DNA of 64,000 bases from Paenarthrobacter nicotinovorans (GCF_007670255.1 NZ_SZVS01000002.1:62001-126000), one strand, 5' to 3'. Shown: positions 33,675-42,639, counted from the first letter of the stretch. A program made the numbers and translations. The notes: generated from the sequence alone by a model not told the origin.

Positions 33675-34253
33675 ATGCCCGAAATTGAACTCCCGATTGT
33701 CACGGACCGCCTGATCCTTCGCCGCTTCGAGGTCGATGACCTGGAACGCTTCCACGGATACCAGTCCCTGCCCGAAACCGCACGGTTCCTGTTCCGCCAC
33801 GAATTGACCAAGACCAAGTCCATGGAAGTTCTGGGCCGCTACGCCAACTTCGAGTTCAACCAGGAGGGGGACTGGGTGTGCTTGGCCATCGAGCGCCAGG
33901 ACCAGCCCGGCCTGATCGGCGAGGTCGTGCTGAAGTGGCTCGAGGGGACAGGCCAGGCTGAGCTGGGCTGGATTCTGCACCCGGATGCACGCGGCCACGG
34001 CTTCGCCACCGAAGCGGCCGAGGCCGTCCTCCGACTCGCTTTTGAGCACTTGTCCTTCCATCGCGTCGACGCCAAGCTTGATGCCCTTAACGAGGGATCG
34101 GCGGGAATTTGCCAGCGGTTGGGCATGCGCCTGGAAGCGACCTTGGTGGATAACTGGCACTACAAGGGTCAATGGGCCACGGAGAACATCTACGCCATCC
34201 TGGACTCCGAGTGGCGCAACCGGCACCGCCCCTGGACCCGGAGCGTCAGCTGA
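33675..34253 (+). CDS. GNAT-family N-acetyltransferase (RimJ/RimL-like)
   Basis: The 192-residue protein begins ELPIVTDRLILRRFEVDDLERF, the standard start of RimJ/RimL-type acetyltransferases. It has the acetyl-CoA loop ARGHGFATEAAEAVLRLAF near residue 107 and ALNEGSAGICQRLGMRLE near 137. Substrate unknown. The longer reading from 33408 runs antisense into paaI and is rejected. It overlaps the convergent GGDEF-EAL gene by 8 bases. Confidence 0.87.
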   Translation: MPEIELPIVTDRLILRRFEVDDLERFHGYQSLPETARFLFRHELTKTKSMEVLGRYANFEFNQEGDWVCLAIERQDQPGLIGEVVLKWLEGTGQAELGWILHPDARGHGFATEAAEAVLRLAFEHLSFHRVDAKLDALNEGSAGICQRLGMRLEATLVDNWHYKGQWATENIYAILDSEWRNRHRPWTRSVS

Positions 34254-35805
34254 CCGGCCATGCCTTGTGGTGCTTCAGTTGTTCCGTCAGCTGGGCCGCG
34301 GCCAAGGGTCTGCTGAAGTAGTACCCCTGGCCGCTGGTGCAGCCGATGCCCAACAGGTACTCGGCCTGCTCCGCGGTCTCGATGCCTTCCCAGACCGCGT
34401 TCAATCCACACGCCTTGATGAGCTGCAGCACCGCGGCCAGGAGGGCAGGCTGTGAGGGATCGCTTCCCAGCGCTGAGAGCAGCGTGCGGTCTACCTTGAC
34501 CGTGTCCACCGGCAGTTGCCGCAGGTAGCTGATGGAGGAATATCCCGTGCCGAAGTCGTCGATTTCAAGTCCAACCCCCAGCCGGCGCAGGCTGTTCAGC
34601 GTGTAACGGTCCAGGTCGTTGCCCTGGATCACCGCGCTCTCGGTCAGCTCCAGGACCAGGAGGGACGGGTCAAGCCCGGCGGCCGACAACGCCTCCCGCA
34701 CGTCCTCGACGAACTCCAGCCGCTGCAGGTCCGCTGCCGAAACGTTGATGCGCATGCTGAAGTTATGGCTCGCCGTGAGGGGGTCGCTGCGCCATTGCTT
34801 CAACTGCTCGACGGCGGTGCGGAGCACCCAGCCGCCCAGATCGGAGATCATTCCTGTTTCCTCGGCGATGGGGATGAACTCGTCGGGCATGATGAGCCCT
34901 CGGGTGGGGTGGTTCCAGCGGACCAAGGCCTCCACGCCTTCAATTTCGCGTGTGTCGAGCCTGATGATGGGCTGGTAGTAAAGAACCAATTGGGATCCAG
35001 CGATCGCCTCTTTCAGCTCACCCACCAACTGGTTCCGCATTTGACGGGCGAGCAGCATCTCCGGCGCGAAAAGCTTGAGCTTGCCACGGCCGTCAGCTTT
35101 GGACTCGTACATGGCGATGTCCGCTTCCATCATGAGTTCCTCTGCGCTCTGGCCGGGATCGGCCATCCGCAGCCCCATGCTCACCCCGCAGCGCAGGTGC
35201 TGGCCCTCGATCTCCATGGGTTCAACAACGTCAGCCAGGATGCGGTTGCCGATGACCGCGGCTTCGGCCGGGGTCACCCCGGGGATCAACACCGCGAATT
35301 CGTCACCGCCCATCCTCGCCACCATGTCCTGGTCCCGGACCGCTCCGCTGATCCGGTGCGCCACGGTTTCGAGGACCTTGTCTCCGATCGTGTGGCCGAG
35401 GGAATCGTTGATGGCCTTGAAGCCGTCCATGTCCAGCAACAGGATGGCCGCCCGCTTCTTTCCCTCGACTTCCTGGTTCTGTGCTTCGCTGAGGGCTGCA
35501 GCGAAGGCCGAACGGTTGCTCAGGCCGGTCAGGGGGTCCGTCATGGCCATGCGCTGCATTGCCTGATGCGCTTCGTTGAGCTGCTGGGTTCGGGCCTGCA
35601 CCCTCTGCTCCAGCTCTTCGTAGACGATTTGAAGGTCCTCGGCCAGGAGGTTGGTGCCCATGATGACCGCGTCGATCTCGTCGCGTGCCTCGGAGATCTC
35701 GATCCGGGTGGTCAGGTCTCCTGCAGCGAGCCGGACGATGCCCTCAAGGAGCTGCCCCAAGCGCGGGTCGTTCCCGGAGTACATGCTTGCGTCGGCCACG
35801 TTCAC
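34246..35805 (-). CDS. GGDEF-EAL protein (c-di-GMP synthesis/degradation)
   Basis: The 519-residue cytoplasmic protein starts with a HAMP-like helical linker (LLEGIVRLAAGDLTTRIEI) and a coiled coil up to about residue 80. A GGDEF domain follows (LTGLSNRSAF; active site MGGDEFAVL near 166), then an EAL domain (EGVEALVRWNHP near 283; DFGTGYSSISYLRQLPVDTVKVDR near 438). Both active-site signatures are intact, so it may make and break c-di-GMP. There is no membrane segment. The GTG start overlaps the stop of the helical-repeat gene (GTGA), which suggests a functional pair. Confidence 0.92.
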   Translation of the reverse strand: MNVADASMYSGNDPRLGQLLEGIVRLAAGDLTTRIEISEARDEIDAVIMGTNLLAEDLQIVYEELEQRVQARTQQLNEAHQAMQRMAMTDPLTGLSNRSAFAAALSEAQNQEVEGKKRAAILLLDMDGFKAINDSLGHTIGDKVLETVAHRISGAVRDQDMVARMGGDEFAVLIPGVTPAEAAVIGNRILADVVEPMEIEGQHLRCGVSMGLRMADPGQSAEELMMEADIAMYESKADGRGKLKLFAPEMLLARQMRNQLVGELKEAIAGSQLVLYYQPIIRLDTREIEGVEALVRWNHPTRGLIMPDEFIPIAEETGMISDLGGWVLRTAVEQLKQWRSDPLTASHNFSMRINVSAADLQRLEFVEDVREALSAAGLDPSLLVLELTESAVIQGNDLDRYTLNSLRRLGVGLEIDDFGTGYSSISYLRQLPVDTVKVDRTLLSALGSDPSQPALLAAVLQLIKACGLNAVWEGIETAEQAEYLLGIGCTSGQGYYFSRPLAAAQLTEQLKHHKAWPVS

Positions 35806-36869
35806 GCCCCGTGCGGTCGGTCCTGCAGCCCAGCAACCTGCTGCAGATATTCGCGGACGGCTGCACTCCGCTCCGGCAATGCGGCCTGGTCAAAGAGCTG
35901 GGCAGCGACGTCGGAGGCCGCAAAGCCTTCCTCGGTTCGACCCGAATCCAGCAGTGCGCGGGCAAGGAGGAAATGCGCTTCGGCCGCGGTTTGGGTGGCC
36001 AGGACAGAGGAACGTGCGCTCAACGGCTCAAGGATGGCCAGCGCTTCCTTCATATCGCCAATGAGGAAATTCCAGTGGGCGCGGACCAAGGACATCTCCA
36101 AGTGGTCGCGTTCGGAACCGCCCACGATGTCCGTTGCGAGTTCTGCCCTTTCGATGCAGCGCAAGGTGGCGGCGTCGTCGAGCTTGGCCTGGAGGCGCAT
36201 CTCTGCCGAGGCGCGGTTGAAACGTGCCCAGAGATCGACGTCCTTCGACGGCGAGAGCCGTTCCGCGGCGAGGTCGTGGTACCGGCCGCCGTCGCTCACG
36301 CGATCGGCGAGGAACGCTACATTTCCGATGACCCAGTAGCCTTTACCCGCCGTGTCCTCATCGACGTCGTCGGTAATCAGCGTTTCCAGCACCAGGCATT
36401 CGCGCCACGCGTCCTCCAACAGCCGGCTTTCGGCCAAGGCTGCAATCAGCGCCCTCTGGGCGAGGATCTGGACGTACACCAGATCAGAGTCCAGAGAGGC
36501 GAGCTTGGCGGCATCGGCAGCAGTCGCCGCCGCCTCTGCCAGCCGTCCCAGTCCTTGGAATGCCACGGCCACCATTGTTCCGGCTTTGGCGCCGAGTTCG
36601 GGCGATGACGCGGTGAAGCTGTGGTCCTTGAGCTCCGTCGCCAGTTGCAGGAATTCCTCGATCCGTCCTTGGTCGCGGAGGCATTCGGCCTGGAGGTACA
36701 GCATGTTCCACCACGACTGCTCATCCCCGGCGGCGGAGGCCAAGCCGGCGGCTTCACCAGCCAGTCGAAAGGCCTGGTCAAAGTCCCGTTCCTTCCATTT
36801 GGCACGCGCCGTGAGGCCGGCCACAAGGTGCGCGGCGAGGTGGGGACTATTCATGTGCCCATTATCCAT
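35802..36869 (-). CDS. TPR-like helical-repeat protein paired with the GGDEF-EAL gene
   Basis: A 355-residue all-helical protein with Ala/Leu/Glu-rich paired helices of about 35-40 residues. Examples are DFDQAFRLAGEAAGLASAAG, RIEEFLQLATELKD, LGRLAEAAATAADAAKLA and DMKEALAILEPLSA, a tetratricopeptide-like pattern. It probably serves as a protein-interaction partner or sensor for the GGDEF-EAL enzyme to which it is translationally coupled. I see no catalytic motif. An alternative start is the ATG five codons downstream (36854). Confidence 0.75.
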   Translation of the reverse strand: MDNGHMNSPHLAAHLVAGLTARAKWKERDFDQAFRLAGEAAGLASAAGDEQSWWNMLYLQAECLRDQGRIEEFLQLATELKDHSFTASSPELGAKAGTMVAVAFQGLGRLAEAAATAADAAKLASLDSDLVYVQILAQRALIAALAESRLLEDAWRECLVLETLITDDVDEDTAGKGYWVIGNVAFLADRVSDGGRYHDLAAERLSPSKDVDLWARFNRASAEMRLQAKLDDAATLRCIERAELATDIVGGSERDHLEMSLVRAHWNFLIGDMKEALAILEPLSARSSVLATQTAAEAHFLLARALLDSGRTEEGFAASDVAAQLFDQAALPERSAAVREYLQQVAGLQDRPHGA

Positions 36870-36891
36870 GTCATTGCCGAAGAAAAGCTCG

Positions 36892-36923
36892 TATAGTTTG
36901 CCCCGTGACTTTATTCAAGTCAC
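36892..36923 (+). promoter_or_regulatory. -10 box and palindrome upstream of the small secreted peptide gene
   Basis: TATAGT (36892-36897) would start transcription near 36904. Exactly there begins a 19-base dyad, GTGACTT-TATTC-AAGTCAC (36905-36923). It could be an operator or a stabilising 5' mRNA hairpin. AAAGGG near 36947 is the ribosome binding site for the ATG at 36961. Confidence 0.5.
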
Positions 36924-36960
36924 GACCAACAATTCGCATCAGTACGAAAGGGCATAGCGG

Positions 36961-37131
36961 ATGAAAAAATTTGCGGCAACCCTGCTCATGGCAGCGGTTC
37001 TGGCAGTAACGGGATTCGCTGCTCCGGCAAACGCCGAGCCTTCCCAGGACAGCACGGCAATCGGCTGGTGGCCGAACAGCACCACCACTACGAAGACGAA
37101 CACCACCAGCATCGGGTGGTGGCCGAACTAA
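36961..37131 (+). CDS. Small secreted peptide with duplicated IGWWPN motif
   Basis: This 56-codon gene has a classic Sec signal peptide: MKKF, a hydrophobic core TLLMAAVLAVTGF and ANA-E as cleavage site near residue 25. The predicted mature peptide is only about 31 residues. It contains AIGWWPN at positions 33-39 and SIGWWPN at the very C-terminus, separated by a Thr/Asn linker (STTTTKTNTT). It contains no cysteine. Flanking signals support a real gene: a -10 box and dyad upstream, AAAGGG before the ATG, and a strong intrinsic terminator 34 bases after the stop. It lies between a divergent c-di-GMP operon and a convergent histidine kinase gene. I do not recognise a family; an exported signalling or wall-associated peptide is a guess. 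Confidence 0.78.
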   Translation: MKKFAATLLMAAVLAVTGFAAPANAEPSQDSTAIGWWPNSTTTTKTNTTSIGWWPN

Positions 37132-37165
37132 ACATTGGGGGCGCCTCTCAAGGCCACTTGACATG

Positions 37166-37205
37166 AAATTGATGCCCCGGGCCTGAGCCCGGGGCATCAA
37201 TTTTT
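37166..37205 (+). terminator. Strong intrinsic terminator after the small peptide gene
   Basis: A 14-bp perfect GC-rich stem (TTGATGCCCCGGGC and complement, loop CTGA) is followed by TTTTTG; with the flanking AAA/TTT it reaches 17 bp. It is the best rho-independent terminator in the window. Confidence 0.85.
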
Positions 37206-37288
37206 GTTTCAGATTGTGTCGCGCATTAGTGACTTCCCGGGTGTGGCCGGGAGCGGGCATTGACAGGCCTGTCACAAGAACCTGTTGC

Positions 37289-38929
37289 CTACGGTCCGCC
37301 CACAGGCAGCTCCACGGACACGGTGGTCCCGGAGCCAAGCGTGGAGTCGAAGACCATGCGGCCCATGTGCCGGCTGACGATGTCGTGGGCGATGGCCAGG
37401 CCCAGCCCGCTGCCTGGAACGGCCGCCGAGGTGGCGTTCGAAGCGCGGTAGAACCGGGTCAGGATGTGGGGCAGATCGTGTTCCGGGATGCCCAGGCCGT
37501 TGTCCGCAATCTTCACCAGCGCTGCTTTTCCGCCTTCCTTCGACGACGACACTGCGCTGCTGATACCCACGCGTCCGCCTTCGGGCGTGAACTTGATGGC
37601 GTTGGCCACGATGTTCGTGAACACCTGCTCCAGCTTGGCCTCGTCGGCAGTGACCTCGATGTCTTCCGGGCTTTCCGTCACTGAAACGGACACGTGCCGG
37701 GATTCGGCCAGCGGTCGCAGGGTAGCCACCACCACCTGCAGGAGCTTGGCGATATCCACGGGTTTGAGGTCCAGGTTGCTGCCGTCCTGCATGGACACCG
37801 TCAGCATGTCCTCGATGAGCTTCCGGAGCCGGCTGGAGTTGCGGCCGATGACGTCCAGCATTTTGTTGATGCCTTCGGGAACCGGGCCGCCGGAACCGTC
37901 CTGGATCATGTCCAGGTAGGCCGTGATGGATGTCAGTGGGGTGCGCAATTCATGGTTCACGGTAGCCAGGAAGTCGGTCTTGGCCTTGTCCAGTTGGCGG
38001 AGCTGGTGAAGGACACGCTGCTGCGCGCTGATGAGGTGTCCTTGGATCAGCCCGTGCGCCACGTTGCCTGCTACGTGCTGCAGGAGGGCGATTTCGGCCC
38101 GTGTCCAGTCGTGGCGCTCTTCCACGGTGGACAGCAGGATGATGCCCATGGCGGATGCGCCTTCGCCGACTGGGAGAAGCACGGTGGAGACGGGCTCGAG
38201 TTCGTTGGACCAAGCTTTCAGGGCCTTGGCGATGTCCGACCCGGGGTCGCCCCGGTGGTCCGTCACAGCCAGGACATCAGCTGCAGTCCACAGTTTGTTG
38301 GCGACCTCGATGATGGTGTTTCCGCTGTCGCCGAGTCGTGCCGGGAGCATCGGCAGCCCGTCGCGGCTCCATTGGGCGCGGATGCTGGGGACCCGTTCGT
38401 CCTGGAATGTCGCGAACCACACGTGGTCCACGCCGAGGGCTTCGCCGAAACCGCGGACTACACGGTCCGCGATCTGCTGGGGATCGTTGGTCTCGCGAAC
38501 CGCCGATGAGACACTCCTCAGGCTTTCACGCAGCGCCTCAACCTCGCCCCGGGAGCGCTCCCGTTCCGAGGACCGGCGAAGCAGCGTTTGCACTCTGTGG
38601 ACGATCTCCATGCCGCGCACCGGGCCAATAACGTAGTCGGCGACGCGCCAGGACTCGATGGCCTTGACGTCGATAACCTCGTCTTCGTCGAGGAGCAGCA
38701 GGACCGGAACTCCGGGGCTGCGGAGCGATCGGCCAAGGGTGTTTCCGGCAACTATCACTGCGGGACTATGGCGCTGGAGCTCCAAGGCGAGTTCTTTGGC
38801 GTCCGCCGCACGGAAAACGTCGAAGCCCGCAGCTCCCAATGCCTCCGCTGTCAGGGTCAGGCGGTCAGCCTCTGAATCCGCAACAACGACGGAAAGGGAA
38901 TGCTGTATGTCGGCGCCCTTCTGGCCCAC
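37289..38929 (-). CDS. Sensor histidine kinase with degenerate receiver and GAF domain
   Basis: The 546-residue protein has no membrane helices. Residues about 12-118 fold like a receiver (LSVVVADSEADRLTLTAEAL) but lack the phospho-acceptor Asp (VIVAGNTLGR instead of a D-containing strand) and the KP motif (IGPV). Residues 135-300 resemble a GAF domain. The kinase core follows: H-box FLATVNHELRTPLTSIT near 325, N-box EQVFTNIVANAIKFT near 440, and G-boxes DNGLGIPEHD and GSGLGLAIAHDIV. The pseudo-receiver may bind a ligand or partner. No cognate regulator is adjacent. The GTG start has GGAGGGGG upstream. Confidence 0.85.
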   Translation of the reverse strand: MGQKGADIQHSLSVVVADSEADRLTLTAEALGAAGFDVFRAADAKELALELQRHSPAVIVAGNTLGRSLRSPGVPVLLLLDEDEVIDVKAIESWRVADYVIGPVRGMEIVHRVQTLLRRSSERERSRGEVEALRESLRSVSSAVRETNDPQQIADRVVRGFGEALGVDHVWFATFQDERVPSIRAQWSRDGLPMLPARLGDSGNTIIEVANKLWTAADVLAVTDHRGDPGSDIAKALKAWSNELEPVSTVLLPVGEGASAMGIILLSTVEERHDWTRAEIALLQHVAGNVAHGLIQGHLISAQQRVLHQLRQLDKAKTDFLATVNHELRTPLTSITAYLDMIQDGSGGPVPEGINKMLDVIGRNSSRLRKLIEDMLTVSMQDGSNLDLKPVDIAKLLQVVVATLRPLAESRHVSVSVTESPEDIEVTADEAKLEQVFTNIVANAIKFTPEGGRVGISSAVSSSKEGGKAALVKIADNGLGIPEHDLPHILTRFYRASNATSAAVPGSGLGLAIAHDIVSRHMGRMVFDSTLGSGTTVSVELPVGGP

Positions 38930-39132
38930 TGAGCCCCCTCCCTCTCAACCACCAACCATGGAAATTCCAGATGTGGCAACACCCTATCAGCGGCGTGAGG
39001 CGGTGCGGGTGCCCCGATGAAAATGCGCCGGATGAGTCGCATGTCACAGCTTTACTTTGTTCAAGGGATTCGACAGCCTTGAACAGGCACTGCAGCGCCG
39101 TGTCGCCGGCACTGAACCGCAGGAGGAGCACC

Positions 39133-39516
39133 GTGGACCACCCCACCACACCGCAGGATCACCAGCAGGTGAAGTTTCAGCTGGACCTTGAAGAGTCCGG
39201 GATTTTGCGCCTGACTTGGCCGCGCGGCGCCAGGATCAAGGAGTCCGACGCCCAACGCGCCATGGACCGGGTCAACGAGTTGTGTGGGCCCGAACGCCAC
39301 CCCATGATCGTGGACATGGCCACCACGGACGACGTCACCCGCGGCGCAAGGTCGGTTTTCGCCAAGCCGTGCCAAGCCAACCGTATTGCCCTCTGGGGTT
39401 CGTCTCCCGTGGACCGCGTCATCGCGAACTTCTTCCTGGGCATCATGAAGCCGCCATGCCCTACCAAATTCTTCACTTCCGAAACGGAAGCGCTGGAGTG
39501 GCTGGGACAGAGCTGA
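39133..39516 (+). CDS. STAS/SpoIIAA-like small protein
   Basis: A 127-residue cytoplasmic protein. It begins with antiparallel strands (VKFQLDLEESGILRLTWPRG), then MIVDMATTDDVTRGAR and a helix-strand end (IALWGSSPVDRVIANFFLG, FFTSETEALEWL). This STAS/SpoIIAA-like arrangement occurs in actinobacterial hypothetical proteins. Function unknown. The GTG at 39133 follows AGGAGG by six bases. The 203-base upstream gap contains a small dyad GTTCAAGG/CCTTGAAC (39059-39084) that may be regulatory. Confidence 0.65.
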   Translation: MDHPTTPQDHQQVKFQLDLEESGILRLTWPRGARIKESDAQRAMDRVNELCGPERHPMIVDMATTDDVTRGARSVFAKPCQANRIALWGSSPVDRVIANFFLGIMKPPCPTKFFTSETEALEWLGQS

Positions 39517-39524
39517 AGCACCCT

Positions 39525-39530
39525 TATATT
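39525..39530 (+). promoter_or_regulatory. -10 box TATATT, leaderless start of methyltransferase gene
   Basis: TATATT, six bases TGGAGG, then ATG at 39537. The GGAGG is directly adjacent to the ATG, too close to serve as an SD, which supports a leaderless start. Confidence 0.5.
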
Positions 39531-39536
39531 TGGAGG

Positions 39537-40349
39537 ATGTTCTCTGCGCTGAGGAAGTACCTGCTGATTCCACGCCTCATCAGGCTTTCCTCTGCGGCGC
39601 CGAAGGATCCACGGACGGCCTGGGACCGCTACTGGGGGAGTGTCCGCTCAACCGGTGCAACCGGCGATGTCCTCTGGGATTCCGGGAGCGACCACGAAAT
39701 GAACGGCTATCTCCCCAAGCTGGCACAGCTGGATCCGTCCCTTCCCATAGTGGACGTTGGGTGCGGCAATGGCAGCTTCACCCGGCTCCTGGCGGAACAT
39801 TTCCCCTTGGCCTTGGGACTCGACTACTCCGCCAATGCGGTGGAACGCGCACGCATGGAGTCGGCAGATGTTCCCTCGACGGCATTTGCAGTGTGCGACA
39901 TGACCTCGCCTGACGCCCCTGGGACCGTGGCGAAGGCCTTGGCCGATGCCGGCTGGACGGGCGACGCCAACGTCTTCATCCGCGGCGTCCTGCACGTACT
40001 GGACCGCAACGGACGTGCGGCCTTGGCAGCGAACTTGCCGCCCGTCGTCGGACGTCGTGGCGGCGTGTTCCTGGCCGAGACCAACTTCCGGGGCACGCCG
40101 GTGGACTACGTCAGTCATCTCGGCGCCACCCGGAAGTCGATCCCGGCACCACTGGAGTGGGCCATCCGCGGTTTGCCAATGCCCGGTCACTTCGGTGCCG
40201 CGCAACGCGCCAAGGCGTTCCCGACGTCGGACTGGAACCTTGTGGAGGACGGCGCGACGAACATCGAAACCCGTCCGCTGAGCAATCCCTCGACCCCCGA
40301 CGTCATCCCCGGCTACTACGCCATCCTCCGCGCCCGCCAACCCAACTAG
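39537..40349 (+). CDS. Class I SAM-dependent methyltransferase
   Basis: The 270-residue protein has the SAM motif I IVDVGCGNGSFTRLLAEHF near residue 70, an acidic second-strand residue in LGLDYSANAVERA near 92 and motif III-like NVFIRGVLHVLDRNGRAAL near 145. Substrate unknown. The ATG at 39537 is chosen for its -10 spacing; the longer reading from 39216 overlaps the STAS-like gene. The stop codon lies inside a dispersed hairpin repeat. Confidence 0.85.
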   Translation: MFSALRKYLLIPRLIRLSSAAPKDPRTAWDRYWGSVRSTGATGDVLWDSGSDHEMNGYLPKLAQLDPSLPIVDVGCGNGSFTRLLAEHFPLALGLDYSANAVERARMESADVPSTAFAVCDMTSPDAPGTVAKALADAGWTGDANVFIRGVLHVLDRNGRAALAANLPPVVGRRGGVFLAETNFRGTPVDYVSHLGATRKSIPAPLEWAIRGLPMPGHFGAAQRAKAFPTSDWNLVEDGATNIETRPLSNPSTPDVIPGYYAILRARQPN

Positions 40350-40406
40350 GGGACAGCAAACGTTCCACTGACGGCTCAGAGCGACGTTATCTGTCCCCTA
40401 GATGGG
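40341..40406. repeat. Dispersed hairpin repeat, copy 2, overlapping the methyltransferase stop codon
   Basis: Arms 40341-40356 (CCCAACTAGGGGACAG) and 40391-40406 (CTGTCCCCTAGATGGG) pair over 16 bp with one mismatch. The interior CAAACGTTCCACTGA equals the minus-strand interior of the element at 16211-16274. The stop codon TAG (40347-40349) lies inside the arm. Confidence 0.8.
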
Positions 40407-40419
40407 TGAGGCGAGGCGG

Positions 40420-42639
40420 TTACTTCAGGCCCGCCCCCGGGAGGAGCTCGGTGGCTCCGAGGGAGTCCGCCACGAACGCGTAATCCCAGGCCCGCTCGCG
40501 CCACTGGACGTACCGGCCGGAAGCGCCACCGTGGCCACCGTCCATCTCGATCTTCATGACGATCGGCTCGCTGCCTGTCGATTCCGCACGCAATGCCTGG
40601 ACCCACTTGGCAGGCTCCACATACAGGACCCGGGTGTCATTGAAGGATGTCACCGCAGCGATCTTGGGATAAGCCGCTGATCGCACATTCTCGTACGGCG
40701 TGTAGGACTTCATGTAGGCATAGGCTTCGGGATCGGTGATGGGATTTCCCCATTCCTCCCATTCCAGCGCCGACAACGGCAGTTCCGGATCCAGGATGGT
40801 GGTCAGAGCGTCCACGAACGGGACCTGTGCCACCACGGCAGCGTACTTTTCCGGAGCCAGGTTGGCGATGGCGCCCATGAGAAGGCCACCGGCTGAGCCA
40901 CCCATGGCAGCAATCCGGTCCGGCGACGCCCAGCCGGAGCCTGCCAGCCAGTCGGTGGCCGCGATGAAGTCCGTGAAGGTGTTCTTCTTGCTGAGCTTCT
41001 TCCCGTCCTCGTACCAGTGCCGGCCGAGTTCGCCACCACCACGGATGTGCGCGATGACCATGACGATTCCGCGGTCCAACAGGGACAGTCGGGCCACGCC
41101 GAAACCGGGATCCATGCTCACCTCGTAGGAGCCGTATCCGTACACCAGGCCTGCCCCGCTCCCGTCCTGCCGGACCGAGGCGTGGCGCAACACGGACAGC
41201 GGAACCCGGGTGCCGTCGTCGGCCGTCGCCCACTCACGGGTGGCCACATAATCCGATGGCGAGTAGCCGCCCAACACCGGGCTCTCCTTGCGCAGGAGCA
41301 GTTCGCCGGCCGGCAATTCCGAAGTGGGCAGCACGAAGTCGTAGACGCGCGATGGCGTGAAGTAGGAGGTGTAGCCGATGCGGATCACGGGGGCCTCGTA
41401 GTCGGAGCCGGAAACACCCGCTGTGTACAGCTCTTCATCGAAGGCAGGCTCGACGGGTGTACCCTGCGCGGCAGTCCCAAGACCGGCGAGCGGCAGCACC
41501 TGCACGCGCTCGATCGTGTCCTTCCTGATGGACAGCACCAAGTGCGTGGAGGTGACTCCCGCGCCGTTGACACGCACCTCGTCTGAACGCGCGACGACGG
41601 TCCTCCACTGCTGCGCGGACAGCGGCTTTGCCAGTTCTTCCGGATCGACCAGGCTCACCATCGAGTTGATGGCGTCCTTGTTGTGGGTCAGGAGAAGGGT
41701 CTCGCGACCGTCGAGGAGGAAGGGCTCGGCCTCATACAGGATCCGTTCATCCCGGGAGATGACCGTCGTGAGAACCGCTTCGTAGTCGTCAAAGCGAAGC
41801 AGCCGGGTCTCGCTGAACTCCGAGCAGCCGATGCTGAGCACCAGGTGGCGGCGGTCGGAGGCGAGGTCGAAGCCCAGCCACATGGCGACGTCGTCCTCCT
41901 GGTAAAGCACCTCATCCTCGGTGACGGGCGTGCCCAGTACGTGGGACTTCACCTGGTACGGCCGCCAGGACTCGTCCACCACCGTGTAGAAAAGGCGGGT
42001 GCCGTCGGGGGAGAAGGCCACCCCATAGAAGATGTTCTCGATAACGTCCGGCAGAAGTTCTCCGGTCCGAAGGTCTTTGATCCGCAGTGTGAAGCGCTCG
42101 TCGCCGGCGTTGTCCACAGCGTAGGCGTAGAGGTTTCCGTCCATGGTCACAGCGGCGCCACCCACGCTAAAGAACGGCTGTCCTTCGGCCTCGATGTTGC
42201 CGTCCAGGAGCACTTCCTCGCCATCGATGGCGACACCGGGCTCAACAGCCGGAGGGGTCCAGTCGGCTACACGATCGCCGCTATCCTGGGCCCGGACGCG
42301 GCACTGGATGCTGTACTCCTTGCCCTCCACCGAACGGCTGTAATACCACCAGCCGTCCTTCCGCCCGGGCACGGACAGATCCGTTTCCTGGGTACGGCCC
42401 TTGATCTCCTGGAATATCGCTTCGCGCAGCGGTTCCTGGTGCGCTGTCACGGCCTCCTGATAGGCGTTCTCCGCCTTGAGATGTTCCACGACTTCCGGAG
42501 ATTCCTTGTCCCGGAGCCACTCGTAGTGGTCCACGAAAACATCTCCATGGTGTTCACGGCGTGTCGGAACGCGCTTGGCGACCGGCGGCTCCAGTGCAGT
42601 TTCCGGAGCGGCGGCAGATGCAGAAGAAGTGTGGCTCAT
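40420..42639 (-). CDS. S9-family serine peptidase (oligopeptidase B type)
   Basis: The 739-residue protein has an N-terminal beta-propeller and a C-terminal alpha/beta-hydrolase domain. The nucleophile is in GGSAGGLLMGAIANLAPE near residue 578, the Asp in SFNDTRVLYVEPAKW near 663 and the His in DGGHGGASGR near 699. The start block RREHHGDVFVDHYEWLRDKESPEV is typical of oligopeptidase B, which cleaves short peptides after basic residues in the cytoplasm. Leaderless start (see 42646-42651). Confidence 0.92.
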   Translation of the reverse strand: MSHTSSASAAAPETALEPPVAKRVPTRREHHGDVFVDHYEWLRDKESPEVVEHLKAENAYQEAVTAHQEPLREAIFQEIKGRTQETDLSVPGRKDGWWYYSRSVEGKEYSIQCRVRAQDSGDRVADWTPPAVEPGVAIDGEEVLLDGNIEAEGQPFFSVGGAAVTMDGNLYAYAVDNAGDERFTLRIKDLRTGELLPDVIENIFYGVAFSPDGTRLFYTVVDESWRPYQVKSHVLGTPVTEDEVLYQEDDVAMWLGFDLASDRRHLVLSIGCSEFSETRLLRFDDYEAVLTTVISRDERILYEAEPFLLDGRETLLLTHNKDAINSMVSLVDPEELAKPLSAQQWRTVVARSDEVRVNGAGVTSTHLVLSIRKDTIERVQVLPLAGLGTAAQGTPVEPAFDEELYTAGVSGSDYEAPVIRIGYTSYFTPSRVYDFVLPTSELPAGELLLRKESPVLGGYSPSDYVATREWATADDGTRVPLSVLRHASVRQDGSGAGLVYGYGSYEVSMDPGFGVARLSLLDRGIVMVIAHIRGGGELGRHWYEDGKKLSKKNTFTDFIAATDWLAGSGWASPDRIAAMGGSAGGLLMGAIANLAPEKYAAVVAQVPFVDALTTILDPELPLSALEWEEWGNPITDPEAYAYMKSYTPYENVRSAAYPKIAAVTSFNDTRVLYVEPAKWVQALRAESTGSEPIVMKIEMDGGHGGASGRYVQWRERAWDYAFVADSLGATELLPGAGLK

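Noticed and set aside
38957..39019. 20-codon ORF in the gap before the STAS-like gene
   Set aside because: No ribosome binding site, no signal or motif, and biased composition; too little support to call a peptide.
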